Under the pieces are notes generated by a model. That model searched no databases. It was given only the letters and a program-made list of their open reading frames with translations, and was not told where the DNA came from. From Pseudomonas sp. ACN8 (GTDB taxonomy: Bacteria; Pseudomonadota; Gammaproteobacteria; Pseudomonadales; Pseudomonadaceae), in assembly GCF_002303925.1 (NCBI RefSeq), contig NZ_MRCS01000028.1, forward strand, positions 24,196 to 88,195: 64,000 nucleotides of DNA, read 5' to 3'. Positions 1-8,016 of the stretch are shown in pieces. The position numbers and the translations under genes were made by a program. Position 1 is the first letter of the stretch; each line of letters starts with the position of its first letter.

Positions 1-881
1 AATACCGAGCGGTGTTTTCCGTGCGGGTCGAAAGCCTGTCGGAACTGCGCCAGCGCGTTGTCGAACTGGGTGGCAAGGCCTTCATCAAGCCGGCCTGTGA
101 AGGCGCGAGCCGGGGTTGTCGCGTGATCCATCACCCTTCGGAATGCGATGACGCCTGGCTCGCCCTGAAGCCTTACCGCGAAGGCGGCATCGTTCTTGAA
201 GAGTTGGTGCAGAACGCCCGCGAATACAGCTGGGACTGCGTGGCGGGCAGCACCTGGGTGACTGAAAAAACCACCACCGAAGGCGCTTATCGCGCAGAGA
301 TCCAGCAAGTCGTGCCCGCACCGCTTGCGGCTGAGGTACAGGCACTTTTGATGGCGGCCGGTCGGCATATGGCGGGCCTGGTGTCTCGGGACAACGGCGC
401 CTGGCACAACGAAGTGTTCCTGCGCAGCGATAACCTGACCTCGGCCGTGGAAACCAACATGCGGCCTGGCGGCATGCACATCTGGGACCTGGCCAAACGC
501 GCCTTCGTCGATTTCGATCCGTGGGAGCGCTGGGTGCGCTGGGCGGTGGAAGGCCAGACCGAACAGCATGAGCCAGTGGCCCGCGGCTACTGCGGCATTC
601 GACTGCTGAGGGCGCCATCCGGCGGCATCCTGCGCTCGACGCCTGACATCGAGGCCCTGGCCCGCGCCCTGCGTATCGACCTGGTGGAAGGCCAGTACGC
701 CAAGCGTGTCGGTGACTCGGTCAGCGTGCAGATCAAGGACAACTTCTCATTCATCGGCCACATCGTGCTGTTCAACGAACACTACGGGCAACTGAGCAAC
801 GACCTGTTGCGTCTGGCCGAAGCGATTGAGTCACGCATTGAGGTGACTTGCCTGGCACCGGCCACCCGCGCCGTGTGTTGA
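1..881 (+). CDS. ATP-grasp domain ligase, 5' end outside window
   Basis: The frame is open to the left edge, so the start lies upstream; about 290 residues are visible. The fragment carries the C-terminal part of an ATP-grasp fold: a lysine-containing strand (FIKPACEGASRG), an acidic hinge (VLEELV) and the Mg/ATP-binding tail NEVFL...VETNMRPGG, whose Glu, Asn and RPGG match carboxylate-amine/thiol ligases. Such enzymes activate a carboxylate as acyl phosphate and join it to an amine or thiol. The last ~100 residues form a separate domain of the type often appended to these ligases. It lies 48 bp upstream of a RidA-like gene and a cupin gene in the same direction, so it is probably co-transcribed with them. 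The substrate cannot be read from the sequence. Confidence 0.75.
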   Translation, partial: YRAVFSVRVESLSELRQRVVELGGKAFIKPACEGASRGCRVIHHPSECDDAWLALKPYREGGIVLEELVQNAREYSWDCVAGSTWVTEKTTTEGAYRAEIQQVVPAPLAAEVQALLMAAGRHMAGLVSRDNGAWHNEVFLRSDNLTSAVETNMRPGGMHIWDLAKRAFVDFDPWERWVRWAVEGQTEQHEPVARGYCGIRLLRAPSGGILRSTPDIEALARALRIDLVEGQYAKRVGDSVSVQIKDNFSFIGHIVLFNEHYGQLSNDLLRLAEAIESRIEVTCLAPATRAVC

Positions 882-929
882 GCCCGCAAGTCCCTGTTTT
901 TTGCATTACTGATCAAGAGGGTTCGATCA

Positions 930-1424
930 ATGATCCAGCACATGACCTGCGATGAACGCTTCATCGCCCTGGCCAAAGAGTTTGGTTATGACATCTACGG
1001 CGAAAACACTGCGGGTGGGCATTACGCACCGCTGATCCGTCATCACGATGAGCTGTACATTAGCGGCCTGGTGCCGCGCATGAACGGCAAGATCCATTAC
1101 CCCGGCCGTGTCGGGCTGGACCTCAGCATGGCCGATGCCCAAGCGGCGGCCAGCATCAGCGCGATGCGCGGGTTGGCGTTGATCGTCGATGCGATTGGCT
1201 CGCTGGACAAGATCAAGTCATTGATCCGGGTAACGGTCTATGTGAAGTCCACGGCGGACTTTGTCGATTTGAGCGAAGTGGCCAACGGCGCCTCGGATGT
1301 GTTCAGCCATGTGCTGGGCGATGCCGGTAAACATACGCGCACTACAGTGGGTGTTTATCAGTTACCCAAGAATGCCGCGATAGAAGTGGACATGATCGCC
1401 GCCTTGCGCCCATCGGTTTTGTAA
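930..1424 (+). CDS. RidA/YjgF/YER057c-family protein
   Basis: A 164-residue protein with the Rid fold pattern: LYISGLVPRMNGKIHYPGRVG, a central helix (DAQAAASISAMRGLALIVDAIGSLDKI) and the strand LIRVTVYVKSTADF. Rid proteins hydrolyse reactive enamine/imine intermediates produced by PLP enzymes or serve as small catalytic subunits in specialised pathways. The length exceeds canonical RidA (~128 aa) because of an N-terminal extension, as in YjgH-like members. An AGAGG Shine-Dalgarno lies 9 nt before the ATG. It sits between an ATP-grasp ligase and a cupin gene, and PLP and N-oxygenase genes follow, so a pathway-specific role is plausible but inferred. Confidence 0.8.
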   Translation: MIQHMTCDERFIALAKEFGYDIYGENTAGGHYAPLIRHHDELYISGLVPRMNGKIHYPGRVGLDLSMADAQAAASISAMRGLALIVDAIGSLDKIKSLIRVTVYVKSTADFVDLSEVANGASDVFSHVLGDAGKHTRTTVGVYQLPKNAAIEVDMIAALRPSVL

Positions 1425-1502
1425 GTTGTTTCCCGACTTTACAGTGCTGAACCCTTAACTTAATGTTTAGCGCTAAAGTGTGGGGGAAAAAAGGACGTGC
1501 GA

Positions 1503-1988
1503 ATGGATAACTTTCAAGGTGCGTTTTTTTCATATAAGGACTTTCGTCAAAGCCTGTACCATCGAACGCCAGTTCCCAAGGTATGGAAAGGCACTGAACT
1601 GGCGGGTATGCGCGAGGCCCTTGAAGCCAGTGACGTTGATATTGTCGCATTGGCTCACGACAAGAGCATTGAGGGTTGTGAAGTGACGCCTGGCATGGCG
1701 ATCGCCATGCAATGGCTGAACCCCGGTGTGACGCTCAACGGTCATGCCCATTCCTGGTGGCACCTGTTTGTCATCCAGTGTGGCAGTGGCGTGTTGACCC
1801 TCGGCGATGCCGACGGGGTCAACGTCAGCAATGGCGACGTGTTGCTGGTACCGGCGTGGACCAGACACGGCTTCGTCAACACTAGCAAACACGAGCCACT
1901 GGCGATGCTGAACATGAGCAACATGCCGCAAATGGCACTGCTTTCGAACTTCGCCGACAGCCATGGCCTGATTACCACCCAGGCGTAA
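1503..1988 (+). CDS. Small cupin-domain protein
   Basis: A 161-residue single-domain protein. The cupin core is visible from about residue 75: a metal-motif-like stretch HAHSWWHLFVIQCGSG, then GDVLLVPAWTRHGF, which supplies the second-motif His. Such proteins are either small Fe/Mn oxygenases or isomerases, or sensor-like binding proteins. ATG 1503 is chosen because AAGGA (1491-1495) sits 7 nt upstream; a GTG two codons earlier would be too close to it. It is the last gene before a strong terminator (2008-2039), so it closes the transcript begun by the ATP-grasp gene or is transcribed from the 78-bp gap after the RidA gene. Confidence 0.75.
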   Translation: MDNFQGAFFSYKDFRQSLYHRTPVPKVWKGTELAGMREALEASDVDIVALAHDKSIEGCEVTPGMAIAMQWLNPGVTLNGHAHSWWHLFVIQCGSGVLTLGDADGVNVSNGDVLLVPAWTRHGFVNTSKHEPLAMLNMSNMPQMALLSNFADSHGLITTQA

Positions 1989-2007
1989 TTTCCCAGCGAA
2001 TCAACCC

Positions 2008-2039
2008 AGGGAGCCCACCTTCGTCGGCTCCCTTTTTTT
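2008..2039 (+). terminator. Rho-independent terminator after the cupin gene
   Basis: An 8-bp stem (AGGGAGCC / GGCTCCCT) with a 10-nt loop is followed by seven T residues. It separates the ATP-grasp/RidA/cupin transcript from the GST-KamA operon. Confidence 0.85.
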
Positions 2040-2231
2040 GTTTTTCAGATCTGCCCCGGTATCGCTTTTTGCAGCGTTGTTACTGGGGTTTTAACTGCGT
2101 GTCTGTCGGTGGAAAACAACTTTCTGTATCGATTGAAACGGGCAAATTCTGTATCTATCCAGCCTTGATCCAACTAACTACGATCACTTCCAATGCACGT
2201 CAAACCCTGCAGTTGGTCAATGGAGTGTTCT

Positions 2232-2876
2232 ATGGAAAACAGGAAGCTAAAACTGTATGTTGGCGCCGACTATGTCAGCGCTTTTGCGATGTCGGCTTTT
2301 GTGGCGCTCAAGGAAAAGCAACGTTCATTTGAACTTGTTACTGTTGATCTAAAGTCACGCGAAAACTATATGGCGAGTTATCGCGATCTTTCGCTGACCT
2401 GCAAGATTCCAACGCTGGTCCACGACGATTTTGCCTTGTCGGAATCATCGGCGATTGCCGAATACCTCGATGAACTCTCCCCGGGGCATAAAAAACTCTA
2501 TCCGCAGGACCTCCAGCAGCGCGCCCGTGCCCGTCAACTGCAAGCCTGGTTGCGCAGTGACTTGCTGGTGGTGCGCAAGGAGCGCCCGTTTGACCTGGTG
2601 TACTTCAGCAAGAAAAATACCGCGCTGTCCGACGATGCCCAGGCCGCCGTCGAGCGCTTGTTCTTCGTCGCCGACCATTTGCTGGAAGAGGGGGCGGAGC
2701 ATCTGTTCGGCGACTGGAGCATTGCCGACACCGACCTGGCAATCATGCTCAACCGACTGGTTGCCAACGGCGATCCGGTGCCTGCACGGCTCGCGGCGTA
2801 TGTACGTCGCCAGTGGGATCGCGACAGCGTCCGGGCATGGATGGACATAGAGCGCAAAGCGCCGGCCATCGCGTAA
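2232..2876 (+). CDS. Glutathione S-transferase, YfcF-like
   Basis: A 214-residue GST. The N-terminal thioredoxin-like domain (about 1-85) includes KIPTLVHDDFALSESSAIAEYL, the cis-Pro and SESSAI glutathione-binding signature; an all-helical C-terminal domain follows with FGDWSIADTDLAIML near residue 165. It resembles the YfcF group linked to peroxide protection. ATG 2232 is preceded by GGAG at 2222-2225; an upstream ATG at 2193 has no ribosome site. It is the first gene of a run in which gaps are mostly 14-66 bp (GST to KamA 32 bp). It may detoxify a reactive product or catalyse a glutathione-dependent step, but that is inference. Confidence 0.8.
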   Translation: MENRKLKLYVGADYVSAFAMSAFVALKEKQRSFELVTVDLKSRENYMASYRDLSLTCKIPTLVHDDFALSESSAIAEYLDELSPGHKKLYPQDLQQRARARQLQAWLRSDLLVVRKERPFDLVYFSKKNTALSDDAQAAVERLFFVADHLLEEGAEHLFGDWSIADTDLAIMLNRLVANGDPVPARLAAYVRRQWDRDSVRAWMDIERKAPAIA

Positions 2877-2908
2877 CAACACTCAGGGCAATCACCAGGA
2901 GCGCGGCC

Positions 2909-4249
2909 ATGCAAGGACTGTCGGAGCACGAACGCTACAAACCCTATAACTCACGCACCATCCGCGATACACCTTACTGGCACAAGCTGACGCCGGCGTT
3001 GCAGGAGGCCATGACCATCGTGGCCAGAGTCATGCCGTTCCGTACCAACGAATATGTGCTGGGCACGTTGATCGACTGGAGCAACATCCCGGACGACCCG
3101 ATTTTTCGTATGACTTTCCCCCACAAGGACATGTTGCTGGCGGAGGAATATGCCTCGCTCAAGCAACTGATCGAGCAAGATGACAGCGCGGCGATCAAGC
3201 GTCGGATCGAGGCGATCTGGCGCCGTATGAACCCGCATCCGGCCGGGCAGTTGACCCACAACGTTGCCACCCTCCACGGCAAAGTCCTGCCGGGCATCCA
3301 GCACAAGTACCGCGAGACGGTGCTGTTTTTCCCCGGAGCCGGTCAGACCTGTCACGCGTACTGCACCTTCTGTTTCCGCTGGGCGCAGTTCATTGGCGAA
3401 GAAGAACTCAAGTTCAACGCCCGCGAGTCCCAGGAGCTGGTCAGTTACCTGAGGGTGCACACGGAAGTGACCGACGTGCTGATTACCGGCGGCGACCCGA
3501 TGATCATGAACACCCGCTCCCTGGCCGGTTATATCGAGCCGCTGCTGGAACTGCCACACCTGAAGAACATCCGCATCGGCACCAAGTCCGTGGCGTACTG
3601 GCCCCAGCGTTTTGTCAGCGACAAGGATGCGCCTGAGCTGCTGGAGCTGTTCCAGCGCATCGTCGCGGCGGGGAAAAACCTGTCGATCATGGGCCATTAC
3701 AACCACCCGGTGGAGATCCGCCAGCCCATCGCCCGCCAGGCCATCGAACGCATTCGTTCGACGGGGGCGACGGTGCGCATGCAGGCGCCGGTGATCCGCC
3801 ACATCAACGAAAACCCCGCCGATTGGGCCGCGCTGTGGACCGAAGGTGTGCGGCTCGGGGCCGTGCCTTATTACATGTTCGTCGAGCGCGATACCGGACC
3901 CAGTCATTACTTCGCACTGCCGCTGGCCAGGGCCTTCGAGATCTTCCAGGCGGCGTATCGCACGGTATCGGGGCTGGCGCGAACGGTGCGCGGGCCGTCC
4001 ATGAGCACCTTCTACGGCAAGGTGTTGATCAACGGCATCGAGACCGTCGCCGGGGAAAAGGTTTTCGTCTTGCAGTTCCTCCAGGCCCGCGATCCGCAAT
4101 GGGTGTTGCGCACGTTCTACGCGCGCTTCGATCCGCAAGTGACCTGGTTCGACGATCTGCAACCGGCCTTCGGCGAGCGTGCGTTCTTCTTTCAGACCGA
4201 GCTCACCGCCGTGCCGGAATTGATACCCGTGTTGCTGGAATCGGCGTAG
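2909..4249 (+). CDS. KamA-family radical SAM aminomutase (lysine 2,3-aminomutase-like)
   Basis: A 446-residue protein with the radical SAM cluster motif CX3CX2C at C148, C152 and C155 (CHAYCTFCFRW), followed by the SAM-binding GGDPM motif, as in lysine/glutamate 2,3-aminomutases. These PLP-, SAM- and [4Fe-4S]-dependent enzymes move an alpha-amino group to the beta carbon. The C-terminal PLP region does not show the usual glycine-rich GGGK signature I remember for lysine aminomutase; a lysine near residue 371 (FYGKVLI) is the closest candidate. The substrate may therefore differ from lysine. ATG 2909 has AGGAG 7 nt upstream; a longer in-frame start would overlap the GST gene. The neighbouring aminotransferase and N-oxygenase suggest beta-amino acid chemistry. 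Confidence 0.8.
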   Translation: MQGLSEHERYKPYNSRTIRDTPYWHKLTPALQEAMTIVARVMPFRTNEYVLGTLIDWSNIPDDPIFRMTFPHKDMLLAEEYASLKQLIEQDDSAAIKRRIEAIWRRMNPHPAGQLTHNVATLHGKVLPGIQHKYRETVLFFPGAGQTCHAYCTFCFRWAQFIGEEELKFNARESQELVSYLRVHTEVTDVLITGGDPMIMNTRSLAGYIEPLLELPHLKNIRIGTKSVAYWPQRFVSDKDAPELLELFQRIVAAGKNLSIMGHYNHPVEIRQPIARQAIERIRSTGATVRMQAPVIRHINENPADWAALWTEGVRLGAVPYYMFVERDTGPSHYFALPLARAFEIFQAAYRTVSGLARTVRGPSMSTFYGKVLINGIETVAGEKVFVLQFLQARDPQWVLRTFYARFDPQVTWFDDLQPAFGERAFFFQTELTAVPELIPVLLESA

Positions 4250-4280
4250 GAAAAATCATGAACAATGGGGAGATATGGAT

Positions 4281-5156
4281 ATGAGCAGTATCCCGTTTGA
4301 TCAACGCGAGGGCGTTATCTGGCTCGACGGTGAGTTCGTCGAGTGGTCCCGGGCGCAGTTGCATGTGCTGACCCATGGCCTGCATTACGCGAGCACCGTG
4401 TATGAAGGCGAGCGGGTCTACAACGGCAAGGTTTTCAAGCTGCGCGAACACAGCGAGCGCTTGTATCGCTCGGCGCAACTGATGGACTTTGCCATCCCCT
4501 ATGCATTGGCTGAACTGGAAGCGGCGAGCCACGAACTGCTGCAACGCAACAAGGTCGCCGACGGCTACCTGCGCCCGGTGGCCTGGCGCGGCAGCGAGAT
4601 GATTTCCACCGCGGCGCGTTTCAACCGTGTGCACCTGGCCATCGCGTGCTGGCAGTGGCCGAGCTATTTCGACCCGGCGGCGCGCATGGCCGGCATCCGC
4701 TTGAAAACCGCGAGCTGGCGTCGTCCGCCACCGAGCAGCAGTCCGTTCGAAGCCAAGGCCTCCGGGCATTACCAGATCGCCACGCTGAGCAAGCACGACG
4801 CCGAGAACACGGGGTACCACGACGCGCTGATGCTCGACTGGCGCGGCCACGTGGCCGAAGCCACCAGCGCCAATGTGTTCTTTGTCAAAGGCCGGACGCT
4901 GCACACCCCCGCACCGGATTGCTTCCTCAACGGCATCACCCGCCAGACCGTGATCGAACTGGCCAAGGCGCTGGACTATCAGGTCGTTGAACGCACGATT
5001 TTGCCTACGGAGCTTGGCGACTTCGACGAGTGTTTTCTCACCGGCACCGCTGCCGAAATTACCCCGGTGCAGAGTATCGATGAGCAGCACTATCGACCGG
5101 GTGACGCCTGCCGCGACTTCATCGCGGCGTACACCTCAACCGTCAACGCCGGATAA
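4281..5156 (+). CDS. Class IV PLP aminotransferase, IlvE/branched-chain type
   Basis: A 291-residue fold-type IV aminotransferase. It shows the N-terminal HGLHYASTVYEG motif, a cofactor lysine in EAKASGHY (K159, the same number I recall for E. coli IlvE), and C-terminal EATSANVFFV and NGITRQTVIELA segments that bind PLP phosphate. ATG 4281 is chosen because GGGGAG at 4267-4272 gives 8-nt spacing; the ATG two codons earlier (4275) is almost on top of it. The gap to the KamA gene is 31 bp and to the next gene 18 bp. In this context it more likely makes or removes an amino group in the pathway than serves general branched-chain biosynthesis. Confidence 0.82.
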   Translation: MSSIPFDQREGVIWLDGEFVEWSRAQLHVLTHGLHYASTVYEGERVYNGKVFKLREHSERLYRSAQLMDFAIPYALAELEAASHELLQRNKVADGYLRPVAWRGSEMISTAARFNRVHLAIACWQWPSYFDPAARMAGIRLKTASWRRPPPSSSPFEAKASGHYQIATLSKHDAENTGYHDALMLDWRGHVAEATSANVFFVKGRTLHTPAPDCFLNGITRQTVIELAKALDYQVVERTILPTELGDFDECFLTGTAAEITPVQSIDEQHYRPGDACRDFIAAYTSTVNAG

Positions 5157-5174
5157 CCCGCCAGGAATCTCACC

Positions 5175-5933
5175 ATGTCAGACCAAGGGATTGTTGCGTC
5201 TCAACCTTGCATTTCGCTCGGCCATCGTCATGAGGAACTGTCGACGTTGGGCTGGACGGTGCTGACCCCCGAGGAATTTGCCGATGATGTCGTAGGCACC
5301 TTGCTCGAATTCGGCCCGATCATTCCGCAGTTCAACGGCCAGATGGCCTTTGCCATTACCCGCAAGCCGGGTTACGAAGACTTGCCGTACTCCCAGAGCA
5401 TGAACGGCATCGGCCCGCACACCGAAGCGCCGGTATACGGGCCGCCGCCACGCTACCTGGCGTTGCATTGCCATAAACAGGCCACGTGCGGTGGCGGGCA
5501 CACCGGTTTGGTGGACGGCTACGAATTTCTCAAGTCCCTGGAACACAGCGAACCGCAACTGCGTGAGTGGCTGGATGACACGCCGGTAGAATTTGTCGCC
5601 ACCGCCAAACCCGGCGAACCGGCGCAACGACGGGTCAAGGAATACATCCTCACGCCTACAGAGGACGGGGATATTTTCCGCTTCAGCTACAACCAGTTTC
5701 ACTACGGCGACGTGAACCCGTCCAAGGCGGCCCTGCAGCAATCCCTGGTCGCCGACAGCACCTCGCCGCTGGCCAGGTTTGCCGTGCTCGGCGAAGCGTA
5801 CTTCGTCGAGCACAACGTGCCGGTGCTGATTCCCGACGGATGCCTGCTGATTTGGGACAACTGGCGAATGATTCACGCCCGCAGTCGTTACACTGACCCG
5901 ACGCGCAACCTGACCCGCTATTGGCTGGCCTGA
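5175..5933 (+). CDS. TauD/TfdA-like Fe(II)/2-oxoglutarate oxygenase
   Basis: A 252-residue protein with the jelly-roll oxygenase pattern: an HTEAPVYG motif, where HxE replaces the commoner HxD, a distal His in WDNWRMIHARSRY, and the 2-oxoglutarate-binding Arg in the C-terminal RNLTRYWL. The glutamate in the facial triad is known in some TfdA-like enzymes but is less common than aspartate. Expected activity is hydroxylation, desaturation or ring closure of a small amino acid or its derivative. It lies 18 bp after the aminotransferase. A short perfect inverted repeat (5960-5980) separates it from the next gene. Confidence 0.75.
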   Translation: MSDQGIVASQPCISLGHRHEELSTLGWTVLTPEEFADDVVGTLLEFGPIIPQFNGQMAFAITRKPGYEDLPYSQSMNGIGPHTEAPVYGPPPRYLALHCHKQATCGGGHTGLVDGYEFLKSLEHSEPQLREWLDDTPVEFVATAKPGEPAQRRVKEYILTPTEDGDIFRFSYNQFHYGDVNPSKAALQQSLVADSTSPLARFAVLGEAYFVEHNVPVLIPDGCLLIWDNWRMIHARSRYTDPTRNLTRYWLA

Positions 5934-5959
5934 TTTTTCCGTCGCCCTTCATTCCTTTG

Positions 5960-5980
5960 GCGTACCCCAGGCGGGTACGC
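5960..5980. other. Perfect 8-bp inverted repeat between two operon genes
   Basis: GCGTACCC and GGGTACGC are separated by 5 nt, 20 bp ahead of the AurF-like ATG. No T-run follows, so this is not a standard terminator. It could be an mRNA stability or processing hairpin, or an operator. Confidence 0.5.
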
Positions 5981-5999
5981 GCCTTACAGGTATCGCGTC

Positions 6000-6959
6000 A
6001 TGCAAACAGCAATCGAGATCGCCCAGGTCGACCATCAACTGATCGTGCGGCTCAACCAGGCCTGGACCAAGCGCGCCACGGTGTGTTCGCCGGACAGGGG
6101 CCAGGTCGAAGAAGTGTTCGACCCGGCACGCCCGGATTACCCGGAGTGCATGGTGCCGTTTTTTCATCACCCGAAGTTCCAGGCGCTGAGCGACGAGCTC
6201 AAAAGCAGCGTGGTGACCTGGGGCTGGATCGGCTACAACCTGCGCACCGTCACCGCCGAAGAACATGTGGTCAATCCGGCGCTGAGCGTCATTGCCAATC
6301 AGTACCTGGGCAAGGATGACTGGCATTTTCGCGAGGCCATGCAACAAACCCTGATCGACGAGCACTACCACACGCTGATGCACCTGCGCGCCATCGAACG
6401 GACCAAGCTGGAGCGGGCGCTGGATCAGGATCTGGACTTGCCGCCCTCCGTCACTTACCTGCGCCTGAAAGCCCAGCGTGAAGCACTGCCCGAGCAATGG
6501 CAGCGGGATCTGGCGGCGATCACCTTTGCAGTGGTGGCCGAGATCAGCGTCAACGCCTACCTGGACTTGCTGGCGGACGACCAGACCATCCAGCCGCAGA
6601 ACCGCCGGGTGGCCGAACTGCACAACCGTGACGAATATGCCCACAGCAAGGTGCTGGCCGAAGTGGCCAAGGTCATGTACGCGAACATGCAGCCCATCCA
6701 GCGGGAATTTTTCGCACGTAACCTGTCGGTGGCGCAGAGTGCTTTTATCGCTCAGGACTACTCCATGTGGGAGGCGATTCTGACGCAGCTCGGGGTCGAG
6801 GATGCGGCGCTGATCATTGCCGACACCCGCGAGAGCAACAAGAACGCGACCATCATGCGTGACTACAGCGGCCTGCATAAGTTGGCCCATGACCTGGGCA
6901 TCAGCGACCAGATCGATTTCGATTTCCGTCCAACCCTCAAAACCACGGCGGCCGCCTGA
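6000..6959 (+). CDS. AurF-type diiron N-oxygenase
   Basis: A 319-residue all-helical protein whose metal-ligand spacing matches p-aminobenzoate N-oxygenase AurF: an early Glu (E87 or E88), E121 and H124 (EHYH), E181 (AEISV), and H208, E212, H215 (HNRDEYAH). The intervals 124-181 and 181-208 equal those I recall between AurF H139, E196 and H223. The family oxidises amines stepwise to hydroxylamine, nitroso or nitro groups, and related enzymes serve diazeniumdiolate and other N-O natural products. ATG 6000 has ACAGG about 9 nt upstream. This gene is the strongest pointer to a specialised metabolite cluster; the substrate is unknown. Confidence 0.85.
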   Translation: MQTAIEIAQVDHQLIVRLNQAWTKRATVCSPDRGQVEEVFDPARPDYPECMVPFFHHPKFQALSDELKSSVVTWGWIGYNLRTVTAEEHVVNPALSVIANQYLGKDDWHFREAMQQTLIDEHYHTLMHLRAIERTKLERALDQDLDLPPSVTYLRLKAQREALPEQWQRDLAAITFAVVAEISVNAYLDLLADDQTIQPQNRRVAELHNRDEYAHSKVLAEVAKVMYANMQPIQREFFARNLSVAQSAFIAQDYSMWEAILTQLGVEDAALIIADTRESNKNATIMRDYSGLHKLAHDLGISDQIDFDFRPTLKTTAAA

Positions 6960-6973
6960 ACCCGGAGGTGTCC

Positions 6974-7774
6974 ATGTCAGCTCCTGTGTACGAAGTGTTC
7001 GCTATTCGTGTTGGCGCAAACGTCCAGCGCACCGCCAGGGAGAACTTTCTCTACGACGCCTGCTGCGGTGATCCGAATGCGCCGATGCCGCTGGACTACT
7101 TCTTCTGGGTCATCCGCAACGAGCAGCAGGTGATCGTGGTCGACACCTGTTTCCAACCGGCCACAGCGGACCGGCGCAATCGTCAGATGTATCGCCTGCC
7201 GGAGGAATCCTTGCGACAACTGGACATTGATCCGGCCCGGGTCGAGCAACTGATCCTGACCCATTTGCACTGGGATCATGCCGGCAACCTTGGGCTATTC
7301 CCGAAGGCGACCGTGCATTTGCAGGAAGCGGAACTGCGTTTCTGTACCGGGCCGAAAATGGCCTACCGCACGGTGAACAAAACCTACGAGGTCGAGGACG
7401 TGATGTCGGCGCTGCCGCCGCTGTTCGAAGGGCGGATGCGTTTGCACAACGGCATGGTGGAAGTACTGCCCGGCGTGACCCTGCACCCGGTGGGCGGACA
7501 TACCCCGGGCAGTCAGGTGGTGCGGGTGAATACTGAGCGCGGCTGGATCGTGCTGGCCTCGGATGCCGCGCATTTGTGGGTCAACATTCGTGAGCGCAGC
7601 CCGTTTCCGATTCTCGATGACCTGGCGCAAACCCTCGAAGCCTTCACCGAGATCGACCGCCTGGCCGATGGCGAAGACCACGTCATCCCCGGCCACGACC
7701 CGCTGATCGCCGAGCGTTTCCCGCGCTGGAATGACGACCCGCATATCATTTGCCTGCACCAACCCCCGAACTGA
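6974..7774 (+). CDS. Metallo-beta-lactamase-fold hydrolase, lactonase-like
   Basis: A 266-residue protein with the dinuclear metal motif HLHWDHAGN (HxHxDH), then GGHTPGSQ (third-site His), SDAAH (bridging Asp) and a late GHDP histidine. The spacing and length resemble AHL lactonase/AttM-like enzymes. ATG 6974 is chosen because GGAGG (6963-6967) is 6 nt upstream; an in-frame GTG at 6968 would touch it. It follows the N-oxygenase by 14 bp and is the last gene before the tandem REPINs. It may open a lactone, hydrolyse a thioester or perform a late step; quorum quenching cannot be excluded. Confidence 0.8.
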   Translation: MSAPVYEVFAIRVGANVQRTARENFLYDACCGDPNAPMPLDYFFWVIRNEQQVIVVDTCFQPATADRRNRQMYRLPEESLRQLDIDPARVEQLILTHLHWDHAGNLGLFPKATVHLQEAELRFCTGPKMAYRTVNKTYEVEDVMSALPPLFEGRMRLHNGMVEVLPGVTLHPVGGHTPGSQVVRVNTERGWIVLASDAAHLWVNIRERSPFPILDDLAQTLEAFTEIDRLADGEDHVIPGHDPLIAERFPRWNDDPHIICLHQPPN

Positions 7775-7784
7775 CCACAACCTC

Positions 7785-7874
7785 CTGTGGGGCGAGCCTG
7801 CTCGCGAAAACGGCGGCACATTCAACATTGATGTGCCTGATACACCGCTTTCGCGAGCAGGCTCACTCCCACAG
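7785..7874. repeat. REPIN copy A of a tandem pair
   Basis: A REP palindrome (CTGTGG-GGCGAGCCTGCTCGCGA) at 7785-7807 and its inverted partner at 7851-7874 form a REP doublet. The first arm lacks one base relative to the other copies. Confidence 0.85.
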
Positions 7875-7917
7875 TTGATTACTGTCGTTCAGCGATGTTG
7901 TGTTCACCGAAAATCCC

Positions 7918-8008
7918 CTGTGGGAGCGAGCCTGCTCGCGAAGGCGGCAGCACATTCAACATTGTTGTGTCTGATACACCGCCATCGCGAGCAGGCTCAC
8001 TCCTACAG
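7918..8008. repeat. REPIN copy B of a tandem pair
   Basis: A second REP doublet in the same orientation, with arms 7918-7941 and 7985-8008. Its interior (CACATTCAACATTG, TGATACACCGC) is nearly identical to copy A, so the two arose by tandem duplication of about 130 bp. Confidence 0.85.
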
Positions 8009-8016
8009 AATCGCGG

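Noticed and set aside
7785..8008. CRISPR-like spaced repeats
   Set aside because: Repeats are palindromic, occur as inverted pairs, and interiors are similar to each other rather than unique spacers; they are REPINs, and no cas genes are present.
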